Below, piece by piece: positions 1 through 6,366 of a DNA stretch of 8,181 nucleotides (positions are counted from its first letter, which is position 1; each line of letters begins with the position of its first letter). The translations under genes and the position numbers were made by a program. Below the pieces are notes generated by a model. It was not told the DNA's origin. It worked only from the letters and a program-made list of their open reading frames with translations, and did no database searches. This stretch comes from Sedimentisphaerales bacterium (GTDB lineage Bacteria > Planctomycetota > Phycisphaerae > Sedimentisphaerales > Anaerobacaceae), in NCBI GenBank assembly GCA_030630905.1, contig DAOVMB010000087.1:1-8181 (forward strand), written 5' to 3'.

Positions 1-1581
1 CCCCGCTACGGGATCGAGAGCGTAAAGGTGGATACCGCCGTCGAGGTGGGACGAGCGACCGGCGGCAAACCAGCATTTCGCATCGTGCATGAGTACGCTG
101 CCCGGCACAGGCCAGGGCGATTCCAACTGGCCGAAGGCAGTTATGAAGCGATGACGTTGAGCCGCATCGAACCGCCACACAAGTGCTCCATCCGTAGCGC
201 GGAGGCAGTGAACCCGCCCATCGGCTGAACCGAAGATAGCGAGACCGTCATATAATGTGGGAGGTGAGTCTATCCGCGCACCGGCTGTATAGTTCCAGAT
301 GTCCTTGCCGTCATCAGCGTCTATCGCATGGACGGTGTGGGTATCCACGTCAGCAACGAGTACTTTACCGCCGGCAACGACCAGACCGCTAAGCTTAGTA
401 CCGACATCGGCCCGCCAGGCAATCTCGAGATCAGCGCCGACGACGGCTTCCGTAGTACCGCTGCGCCGGGGATCGTGCCGATATGTGGGCCATTCATGTG
501 GATTGTCGATTGCCGATTTTCGATTGTCGATTTGTCCGTAGGCGGGGCCTTTCTCAAGGTGTGGTCGGGTTCGTTCTGCTGTATCCTGGACTTCTTGAGT
601 CTTCGGCGCCAGGGCGTTGAAACCTGTGAGCTTAGCGTTTATGTAGCAGCTACATGGGTGCGGCGTTACATAAAGTAAACCGTTACACGGCAGGTATCCG
701 AGCAGGCATCCGCTGCGCACCCAGTGGTTCTGATAGTTCTCCCCCGTGGCCAGGTCTACGAACTCTACGCCCCGCCGACACGACATGAGGAATCGCTCGG
801 TGATCTTGTTGCGGTAGCACCGGTGGTGATGCCCGACGTTGAATATCTCTTTCGTCGGAAGCTCTTTGCGGAGTTCGCCTGTCCGCAGGTCTAGCGCCTG
901 GATACGGTAGTCCACCTCACTCGTATTTATGGCCTTGAAACCGTTGCCCCACACGGAACCGAACTCGGCCTCGGCGTTAACGTGGGTCCAAACCAAATCG
1001 TCCACCACGAATACGTCCGGCGGCGTGCAATGGCCCCAGCCGCCGTAGTCATGCTTCCACATTTGCCGACCGTCTTCGGCGTCGAAGGCGTAGAGCGTGC
1101 CCGGCATCGTGTGGTATGTGTGGCGCGTGTTAGGCTCCGGTTGGGCCAGCAAGACCACGCCGTCATGATAGACCATCACCGTCAGAAGGTACTCGAACAT
1201 TCCCGAAAAGCCAATCCGCCGTACAGCACCGGCCGGCAACGCGGGCCGTTCCTTCCGCCAGATACTCTCACCCAAGTCCGCATCAATGCACTCGATCGCT
1301 TCTGTCGTGAGGACGAATATCTTACCGTCGCCGGCTGCCAATTCGAGCTTACCGAACGGGTCCTGAGTCTGGCCGGCCCGGATACCTGAAAATGGGCCTT
1401 GCTTCCAGAGCACTCGGCCGGTCTCGACATCGACCGCGCAGACGTGCTTGCCAGGTACAGCAGGCGGAGCCTCGCCGTTTCTAACCCATGCATTGATGGG
1501 CCTTTTCGACGGGTTTATCGACACGATTAGACGTCCATCGGTACAGAGGATTTCGTCAGCGTTGGCTGTGCCGGCATATAC
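1..1581 (-). CDS. PQQ-like beta-propeller protein, 3' part of a frameshifted gene, cut by window edge
   Basis: This frame is open without any stop for about 527 codons from 1581 to the left edge. It continues the protein that starts at 2510, but in the -1 frame, so both segments are one gene. Visible propeller-blade signatures include VDVETGRVLWKQ, YAFDAEDGRQMWKHD, QALDLRTGELRKEL, AIDADDGKDIWNY and LRATDGALVWRFD. All have the A/LD-x-TG-x-x-x-W form of PQQ-like repeats. A conserved-looking block NVGHHHRCYRNK (about 843-808), followed by PCNGLLYVTPHPCSC, is typical of large planctomycete propeller proteins. A second propeller begins at EWPTYRHDPRRSGT (about 498-457), after a linker that contains a short DNA repeat (501-532). 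No quinone ligand or substrate can be assigned; the fold may be purely structural or protein-binding. The protein is expected outside the cytoplasm because the 5' part has a signal peptide. The true C-terminus lies outside the window. I am confident of the fold and frame, not of the function. Confidence 0.85.
501..532. repeat. Short AATCG-type repeat inserted in a coding linker
   Basis: The 11-mer gattgtcgatt occurs at 501-511 and again at 522-532, with the related gccgattttc between them. On the coding (minus) strand this is read in frame as QIDNRKSAIDN. It sits exactly between the two beta-propeller parts, where related proteins would be expected to run from EKGPAYG directly to the WPTYR start. 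From memory, similar IDNRKS/IDNRQS-type repeats are scattered through planctomycete and other environmental genomes, usually between genes. Here the copy keeps the frame open. Confidence 0.7.
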
Positions 1582-2510
1582 TCGTTTTTCATCTCCAGTG
1601 CCGTTACCGGGGCAATGGGGCCAAGGGTAACATACACAGTCTCGTCCACAGCAACCAAACGTTTGCCGATATTCCCAGGCATGGTGAACCGCCCGACACT
1701 GGCGACGCCCTCGCCTGTGTCGGGTGTACCACTGAATTCCTCTGAGCCCCATCTCGGTATGGGACGTTTCCATAACAACACACCGCTGAAGGCATCGCGT
1801 GCAACGACAAACCACTTGCTCGGTACGGCGCCGTCCACACAAGTAAGCGTCTCATCGCAAATGTAAAACAGTCGACCACCGGCTGAGACCATCGCGCTGA
1901 CGCTTGGTGTCCACCCATGGCTGCGGGCCCATAGCGGTCCGGCCGTCCACTGTAAATGCTGCGGAGGACCGGCAACGAGATCATTCGCCACAGCATTGCC
2001 GCCGGCATCGTGGAGATGATGCGTCCACTCGTCGATTGAGTCCGGCCACTGCTTAACTGTCTTGTCCCATTTGCTGCCGGACTTGATGTACAGCACACCG
2101 TTGGGAGCGAGAACGCGCAGGCATTCTTTTCTCGGTACCCGGCCAAGATCCTCGGCAACCAGCAGGTTTACCAAGTTGTCGGCATATGGCAGGTCTCGGC
2201 CATCGAGTGTTTCGACTGACACTGGCCCATACAGGTCGAGCTTCTGAATATGCCTGCGGGCTTTGGCTATTACCCCCGGGTCGGTGTCAAGCCCGTGCAC
2301 GAGGCACCTGTCGTTGATACGTAGCGCCGCGGTAAGCTCGCCATCGCCACAGCCGAGGTGAACGATAAGGCCACCTCTTGTATCAGTCGAAGCCAGAATC
2401 TGTGTAGCCTCCCGGCTGTAATCTCGTGGCTGAGCACCTGCAACTGATATCAGAGTCGATATCAGCAATAGAATAACGGTGTGGATTCGAAATCGCATTC
2501 GCCATTTCAT
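1527..2510 (-). CDS. Exported methyltransferase-fold / PQQ-propeller fusion protein, 5' part (frameshifted)
   Basis: The start ATG at 2510 is set by a good ribosome-binding site (AAGGAG, 8-base spacer). Residues 1-26 are a signal peptide: basic MKWRMRFR, a hydrophobic core, and SVAGA before Q27. Residues about 45-145 are a class I methyltransferase fold: glycine-rich HLGCGDGEL at 51-59, the acidic ribose-binding position D75 in GLDTDP, DLPYADNLVNLLVAED at 106-121, and ECLRVLAPNGVLYIK at 129-143. From residue 160 (DEWTHHLHDAGGN) it turns into a PQQ-like propeller (LQWTAGP, AGGRLFYICDE, ARDAFSGVLLWKR). Around residues 304-311 the frame shifts, and about 20 foreign residues follow before TAA at 1527-1529. 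The correct continuation is the -1 frame from about 1581. No methyl acceptor can be named. An exported SAM-binding fold is odd, since SAM is cytoplasmic, so the domain may be non-catalytic. The alternatives for the shift are a real pseudogene, a sequencing error or, least likely, programmed slippage. Confidence 0.85.
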   Translation of the reverse strand: MKWRMRFRIHTVILLLISTLISVAGAQPRDYSREATQILASTDTRGGLIVHLGCGDGELTAALRINDRCLVHGLDTDPGVIAKARRHIQKLDLYGPVSVETLDGRDLPYADNLVNLLVAEDLGRVPRKECLRVLAPNGVLYIKSGSKWDKTVKQWPDSIDEWTHHLHDAGGNAVANDLVAGPPQHLQWTAGPLWARSHGWTPSVSAMVSAGGRLFYICDETLTCVDGAVPSKWFVVARDAFSGVLLWKRPIPRWGSEEFSGTPDTGEGVASVGRFTMPGNIGKRLVAVDETVYVTLGPIAPVTALEMKNEYMPAQPTLTKSSVPMDV

Positions 2511-2518
2511 TTGTCAAT

Positions 2519-2524
2519 CTCCTT
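2519..2524 (-). promoter_or_regulatory. Ribosome-binding site of the methyltransferase/propeller gene
   Basis: AAGGAG on the minus strand lies 8 bases before the ATG at 2510. It fixes the start despite other in-frame options. Confidence 0.75.
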
Positions 2525-2563
2525 CATACAGAATATCCATGTTGAGAATTCTTGCCCCTGATA

Positions 2564-2592
2564 ATTGTAACAGGAAAAAATCGGCATGGCAA
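2564..2592 (-). promoter_or_regulatory. Candidate sigma70-type promoter of the methyltransferase/propeller gene
   Basis: On the minus strand TTGCCA (2592-2587, 5/6 to the -35 consensus) is followed by exactly 17 bases and TACAAT (2569-2564, 5/6 to the -10 consensus). Transcription would start near 2557, giving a leader of about 47 bases that holds the AAGGAG site. This is a sequence match only; planctomycete promoters are poorly characterised. Confidence 0.5.
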
Positions 2593-2915
2593 CTATGGCA
2601 GTGCTACACTTTTAATACATATTTCGTCGTAGTGTTCACAAACATTTATCAGGTTCGGTTAGCGTTGTATTGCCTTTGGTTCCTAAGTCAATTGCGATTC
2701 TGCCAACATCAGTCATATATATGCCCATATCCGGATGTGCCTATATGTGGGACGCTCCGAGACAAGGGTTGACATATGGCTCTTTAATAGGCATAAATAT
2801 TGAATATTATGTTTGAGGTACTATTTCATAGATGGTACAGCGCCGTATGTGTGTTTTTGCTTTAGAGCACGCAGCCCTTTCTTATCGCGCTGGTGGGCTG
2901 GCGCCTGTAACATGA
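2593..2915. other. AT-rich intergenic stretch without a supportable gene
   Basis: I see no reading frame here with a credible start, ribosome-binding site or recognisable product on either strand. Notable small elements are an imperfect 14-bp palindrome at 2726-2739 centred on ATCCGGAT, and a 6-bp inverted repeat cagccc/gggctg (2872-2877 and 2895-2900) with a 17-base loop. A plus-strand promoter-like match lies at 2769-2797. It separates the divergent methyltransferase/propeller gene from the integrase remnant. Confidence 0.5.
2769..2797 (+). promoter_or_regulatory. Weak candidate promoter toward the integrase remnant
   Basis: A perfect TTGACA at 2769-2774 is followed by 17 bases and CATAAA at 2792-2797 (4/6 to TATAAT). 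It points toward the reading frame starting at 2922. It is a consensus match in AT-rich DNA, so chance is a real possibility. Confidence 0.35.
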
Positions 2916-2921
2916 TTGTTC

Positions 2922-3200
2922 ATGAATCCTAAGAAGGCTATCTCGGATTCAATCTCGCCAAGACAGGTTAAAATCCGGCTTGTTCTTTTCATAATTACCG
3001 CCGTACTACTGGTAGGCAGGCTTCTGACGTACAGGGGCGACAAAGACAATAGGCCGGACAGTCTGCGTCAGCAAGGAAAGTGGAAGTTCAGACATTCCCG
3101 ATTGAATGTTGTGAACACTTCACCGGACAGTTCAATCACATCCTGGACAGGGCCTCGTGCAAGAGAGGTGAATTTCACGATTTCCGCCGCACGGCTCTGA
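2922..3200 (+). CDS. Possible small membrane protein or gene relic, 3' end merging into integrase-derived sequence
   Basis: From ATG 2922 the frame encodes 92 residues. The first part has one clear hydrophobic segment, VLFIITAVLLVGRLL, preceded by basic residues, which would be a single membrane helix. From about 3075 the frame reads GKWKFRHSRLNVVN. This looks like the stretch that normally precedes FTxQFN in planctomycete-type integrases, and the matching continuation is found in another frame. So this is probably a chimera of unrelated N-terminal sequence and a broken integrase rather than an intact gene. No ribosome-binding site is visible before the ATG. Function is unknown; I would not be surprised if it is not expressed. 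Confidence 0.2.
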   Translation: MNPKKAISDSISPRQVKIRLVLFIITAVLLVGRLLTYRGDKDNRPDSLRQQGKWKFRHSRLNVVNTSPDSSITSWTGPRAREVNFTISAARL

Positions 3201-3427
3201 CAAACTGGCTAGCCACCGGGATGAGCGAACATGAGGTTATGATCCTGGCGGGGCACGCAAGTTTCAACACGACGCACCGCTTTCACCTTGCTGTTGCAAC
3301 CGACCTTGTGGACCGAGCGCGTGTGGCATCCAACCAAGTGCTGTGTCAGGATTTGTTGCGCCCCCCCATTTTGCCCCAAAATGAAAAAAGGCCAGCGATT
3401 GTAAATGATTGCCAGCCAAACACTTAG
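3075..3427 (+). pseudogene. Tyrosine recombinase (phage-type integrase), C-terminal remnant
   Basis: The catalytic C-terminal part of a tyrosine integrase is recognisable. FHDFRRTALTNW gives the H-x-x-R box. LAGHASFNTTHRF gives the second His box. LAVATDLVDRARVASNQ matches the tail after the nucleophile. The upstream piece GKWKFRHSRLNVVN (from 3075) is in one frame and FTGQFNHILDRA onward is in the -1 frame, so there is a frameshift near 3112-3120. The nucleophile expected after HRF is His (CAC, 3284-3286) instead of Tyr, one T-to-C change from TAC. The N-terminal core-binding domain and first catalytic Arg are missing. The stop lies 5 bases from the 3' end of tRNA-Phe, the classic position for an integrase of a tRNA-targeted element. 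With these three defects it should be inactive. I see no second copy of the tRNA 3' end in the window, so the element's other border is not visible. Confidence 0.75.
3384..3417 (-). terminator. Rho-independent terminator of tRNA-Phe
   Basis: Downstream of the tRNA on the minus strand, GGCTGGC (3417-3411) can pair with GCTGGCC (3396-3390). This gives a 7-bp stem with two G-U pairs and a 14-base loop, followed at once by six T (3389-3384). It lies inside the reading frame of the opposite-strand integrase remnant. Confidence 0.6.
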
Positions 3428-3432
3428 GGTAA

Positions 3433-3505
<73 letters not shown>

Positions 3506-3536
3506 GTCAGGATCAGATCCCAGCTACGTAAACGTA

Positions 3537-3564
3537 AATTTAACAGAAAAAACTGATATTGCAA
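3537..3564 (-). promoter_or_regulatory. Candidate promoter of tRNA-Phe
   Basis: On the minus strand TTGCAA (3564-3559) is followed by 16 bases and TAAATT (3542-3537), each 4/6 to consensus. Transcription would start roughly 25 bases before the tRNA 5' end. Confidence 0.35.
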
Positions 3565-3581
3565 GGAAATTAGGCTATAAT
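3553..3581 (+). promoter_or_regulatory. Candidate plus-strand promoter with perfect TATAAT
   Basis: CTGATA (3553-3558, 4/6) is followed by 17 bases and a perfect TATAAT (3576-3581). Transcription would begin near 3588, just before the small reading frame at 3621-3800. It overlaps the tRNA promoter candidate on the other strand. Confidence 0.4.
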
Positions 3582-3620
3582 TTTACCGAATTAGATAGGA
3601 TAAATATTATCTTTAGAAAA

Positions 3621-3800
3621 TTGTTCGTGTTATTCACCTTTGCTTTTCTGTGGCATTCTTTCATAAATAACTCAGCGGATACCGGAACGCAGCTTATCGG
3701 CAAGGAAATCGATGCCGAGGCCCAGCGGTTCGTTGAAATATCCGCCGTGCCGGCAAAAACTTCTATCGTATCAGCGTACAGAAACCGGCTAAACAGATAG
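3621..3800 (+). CDS. Possible small exported peptide or relic (hypothetical)
   Basis: From TTG 3621 the frame gives 59 residues and ends at TAG 3798-3800. The N-terminus (LFVLFTFAFLWHSFINNSA) looks like a signal peptide; the rest is a short polar domain (GTQLIGKEIDAEAQRF, then AYRNRLNR). If translation began at ATT 3606, five bases after an AGGA, the peptide would gain a basic IIFRK start, making an even better signal sequence. ATT is a rare start and could be a decayed ATG. A TATAAT promoter candidate lies upstream at 3553-3581. I do not recognise the protein; it could be the 5' stump of a degraded gene. The remaining bases 3506-3620 hold only the two promoter candidates. Confidence 0.25.
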   Translation: MFVLFTFAFLWHSFINNSADTGTQLIGKEIDAEAQRFVEISAVPAKTSIVSAYRNRLNR

Positions 3801-3820
3801 AACCAATAGCGGCAATATGA

Positions 3821-4450
3821 TCAATCCGCAGCGATTGAAAGTGTCTGGCAGGAGGTAATCGCCCGGGAAAGCCCGCTAATTACGGCGGAAATTCTGCTTA
3901 TCTCATCGGCGGTCAGCTTGTTCTCCAATGAGTGGTAAACCAGAATGAAACCTAATGACGAGCCGAGAAGGCCCAGGGGAATTGTCACTGCGGAGATTTT
4001 GTTTAATTCATTCAAGTTGCCCTGCAGGCCCATTGCGAACATATCGTCGAGATTGCACACCTTGTTCGATTTTGAGATATTGTCCATTAGTTCCGGGGTG
4101 AAACAACCCTCGAGATATTGCTTTTCAATGGCTATTGGCCGGCCGCTCTCGAACATATACAGTTCGAAGTTTTCTTCCTGACGCAAAAAGAAGGTGATAT
4201 TAACATCCGCATTTTCGGCTTTAATAAATTCAACGGCGGTATACAGCAACTTGTTCAGGTCGGTCATCCCGATGATTGACTCGTAGAAATTTGCTACAAA
4301 ACTTATGATGCCAAGCCTTTTGATAAAGTTCCTCTGGGCTGCAATAAGGTCGTTGCAGAGTATATCAATTTTCTGGTTCTGCTTTTTGTGATCTTTGTTC
4401 AACTTCTTTATCAGCAGGCGCAGTCTTCTATGTCTTTGTTTATCGTCCAC
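3821..4450 (-). CDS. Coiled-coil plus GAF-domain protein
   Basis: The gene encodes 209 residues from a GTG start at 4450, preceded by GAGG with a 4-base spacer; there is no nearer in-frame ATG. Residues 1-45 are highly charged and helical (RRLRLLIKKLNKDHKKQNQK), probably a coiled coil or signalling helix. Residues about 50-198 fit a GAF fold. The segments FYESIIGMTDLNKLLYTAVE and DVNITFFLR lead to the closing strands AVTIPLGLLGSSLGFILVY and a final helix EISRISAVISGLSRAI. No output domain (kinase, cyclase, helix-turn-helix) follows, so it is probably a small-ligand or protein-interaction module that works with a partner. No signal peptide or membrane segment is seen, so it should be cytoplasmic. 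It is 236 bases downstream of the HzsA-like gene, with a possibly structured leader, so it may be transcribed separately. It ends with TGA, which shows that TGA is a normal stop in this genome. Confidence 0.8.
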   Translation of the reverse strand: MDDKQRHRRLRLLIKKLNKDHKKQNQKIDILCNDLIAAQRNFIKRLGIISFVANFYESIIGMTDLNKLLYTAVEFIKAENADVNITFFLRQEENFELYMFESGRPIAIEKQYLEGCFTPELMDNISKSNKVCNLDDMFAMGLQGNLNELNKISAVTIPLGLLGSSLGFILVYHSLENKLTADEISRISAVISGLSRAITSCQTLSIAAD

Positions 4451-4686
4451 AATTCCTCACTCTTTTGATAGGTCAATGAAATTAGTAATGCTTCCAGGAT
4501 TTTCTAAGTTCGGCTTAATGAAAGCCCGGCTTTAGGGAGCAAATCGGGATTTAAGGACTTACTGTGGGTAGCCCTATAAACAACGGCTTATCAGCTTTGC
4601 AGTTATTGACGCCGGCCCGTTAAAGCAGATCAACCAAAATAACGTGTATCGTTTTTGTCCTGTTTTCGGACTTGTTACTAAATGAA
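4451..4686 (-). other. Leader region of the GAF gene, possibly structured
   Basis: This gap contains, in minus-strand order, GCAAAGC (4600-4594), AGGGCTACCC (4575-4566) and the near-perfect palindrome AAAGCCGGGCTTT (4533-4521). The motif TAAGCCG occurs twice (around 4590-4584 and 4517-4511), and a related AAAGCCG lies within the palindrome. These pieces recall parts of GEMM (c-di-GMP-I) riboswitches, but the second GCAAA element and a convincing P1 stem are missing, so I do not call one. At the left end of the HzsA-like gene, a GTCC/GGAC stem near 4656-4671 has no T-run in the minus direction, so it is not a clear terminator. Confidence 0.25.
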
Positions 4687-6306
4687 TCAATTCAGAGTCG
4701 GGTAAACGATCTCGCCTCTCGCCTGGTCGAGCGTGTTTTCATACGATCCGTAAAATTCGCTGTTGCAGTCGAGCCATAGCGTCAAACGGTGAAAATCTTC
4801 CTCTGAGAGTTTCACACCGTAATGTTGCTTATCCATAAATTTGAGCAATCCGGAGATCCTTGCTCCAAATGCTCCGGCAATCGTTCTGCTGCCGCCGTGG
4901 ACACCAGTGTTGATTGATCCGTTGCTGACGTGGAAATAGAAGCCATACTTCTCGGCGAGATTATTGTATGAGCGCGTCCATCCGTTCTTGCCCTCGACAA
5001 AGCCCGTCAGGTCCGGCGCTTCTTCGCTGCGATGACAGCTAACGCAATTGCGATCCAGCACCGGCTGTACAAGCCGGACATAGTTGAAAGGATTCGAGCC
5101 GTCCACATCGGGTTGTATTTTCGAAGGCGCCCTGCGAAGGGCGAGCGACGTTACTGCGGATCGTTTCGGTGCCCGGCCTTTAGGCTCGTGACAACCCAGA
5201 CAAGTCAACTGTTCCCCGGGGTGAACATAAGTGCCCGACCTCATCGACTGAATCGCCATGCCACGATTATCGAGAGCCTGGAAATAAATCAACTTGCCGG
5301 CGGGAACTTCGAAATATGCGCTGCCGTCGGCCTCGACGGGAACGGTCCCGAGCACCACTCGGGCGTTCGTCTGGTTGGCGACTCCGATGCGGGGTTGATT
5401 CGGTGGAGGCGTTGTCTTCGGCAACACCTGGATGATTCGCAGCGCCGCAACTCTGGCGCCCTCGGGCCACTCAAAATCGCTGTTATAAACGTCAATTACT
5501 GTAATGCTTTCCTGAGGGTGTATGCCACCTGCATTCTTTTTATCGTCAGCGGTCTGAACTGTTCTGGTGGGAATCACCGGCGGTTTACTTCTCGGACGCA
5601 GCGGAATCGGACTCAAGCACGAGATGGACGGGTCGCGGTAAATGAGTTCTTTGTTACCGAAGCTGTCTATCCAGTAAATGCCGTGGTTCTTTGCATCTCT
5701 ATTGTACACACATAGAAAGTCATCTTCACTGAGCGGCCAGGCTGTTCCGTAAACCATGCAATCCTTTATGGGCCTGATGTGCCTCTCGGCTTCTGGGAAT
5801 GGCACTTCCGGCGTAATGCGAGCTAATTGCGACGACATACCATCATCATCGAGGCGCTGGTCGATTATTACCAGCGAGCCGAAAGCGTTGCCGTGGTGCG
5901 CCGCGGCGGTAGCAACAAATTTATGCGAGCCCGGAATTGCGCGAATGCTCATCTCCATCCAAGGCCTGGTTTCACGCCGGACCGGATAATTGCCGTGAAA
6001 AGAACGAGGATCACGACCATCCGGAAAGCAGGTCCATATATGATGTGCAATATTTGTGTCGCGATCCACATAATCCCAGCGTGTATAGACTACCATGCCG
6101 TCATTTGTCACGCTCGGGTGCCATTCATGCGTTTCGTGATAGCTGAAAAGAATAAAGTCACTTCCGTCCGCCGCCATCGAGTGCAGCGCGTATGTGGGAC
6201 AATGCCGGCCGCAGCGAAGGTATCCGCCGCGACGCTCGGTGATGAACACAATCCTGCCGTTGGGCAGAAAGCACGGATCGAAGTCGTCGCTGTCTCCGTC
6301 GGTCAA
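4687..6306 (-). CDS. HzsA-related (hydrazine synthase alpha-like) two-haem protein, main part after an in-frame TGA
   Basis: This is the larger part of a gene that starts at 7104. The 20 codons between the TGA at 6367-6369 and the TTG at 6306 are open in the same frame and encode expected family sequence (SPEVSYHIFKVNADGSG). Numbering on the full protein (805 positions counting the TGA): residues about 215-500 are a TolB/WD40-like propeller with FDPCFLPNGRIVFITERRGG and a C-x-x-x-C pair at 298/302. The C-terminal region has two haem-c motifs, CLGCH (635-639) and CVSCH (687-691), within QPVLDRNCVSCH and VHPGEQLTCLGCHE. From memory, the anammox hydrazine synthase alpha subunit is of similar length and has a middle propeller and two c-type haems. 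Homologues also occur in planctomycetes that do not do anammox, so the substrate is unknown. As a haem-c protein it must act outside the cytoplasm. Translation of this part alone from TTG would lack the signal peptide. It ends in TGA (4689-4687). Confidence 0.85.
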   Translation of the reverse strand: MTDGDSDDFDPCFLPNGRIVFITERRGGYLRCGRHCPTYALHSMAADGSDFILFSYHETHEWHPSVTNDGMVVYTRWDYVDRDTNIAHHIWTCFPDGRDPRSFHGNYPVRRETRPWMEMSIRAIPGSHKFVATAAAHHGNAFGSLVIIDQRLDDDGMSSQLARITPEVPFPEAERHIRPIKDCMVYGTAWPLSEDDFLCVYNRDAKNHGIYWIDSFGNKELIYRDPSISCLSPIPLRPRSKPPVIPTRTVQTADDKKNAGGIHPQESITVIDVYNSDFEWPEGARVAALRIIQVLPKTTPPPNQPRIGVANQTNARVVLGTVPVEADGSAYFEVPAGKLIYFQALDNRGMAIQSMRSGTYVHPGEQLTCLGCHEPKGRAPKRSAVTSLALRRAPSKIQPDVDGSNPFNYVRLVQPVLDRNCVSCHRSEEAPDLTGFVEGKNGWTRSYNNLAEKYGFYFHVSNGSINTGVHGGSRTIAGAFGARISGLLKFMDKQHYGVKLSEEDFHRLTLWLDCNSEFYGSYENTLDQARGEIVYPTLN

Positions 6307-6366
6307 CTGGACGAGTCCACTGCCGTCGGCGTTGACCTTGAAGATGTGATAACTAACCTCCGGGCT

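Noticed and set aside
982..1389. A 135-codon plus-strand frame opposite the propeller gene
   Set aside because: The minus strand here encodes clear propeller repeats; the plus frame has no recognisable motifs or ribosome-binding site and is a shadow.
2872..2900. Hairpin cagccc/gggctg as a terminator
   Set aside because: Only 6 bp with a 17-base loop and no T-run; there is also no gene ending just before it.
4651..4676. GTCC/GGAC stem as terminator of the HzsA-like gene
   Set aside because: In the minus direction the stem is followed by A residues, not T; on the plus strand it is short and no gene precedes it.
5032..5715. A 227-codon plus-strand frame
   Set aside because: It is antisense to the haem-binding region of the HzsA-like gene and has no recognisable domain.
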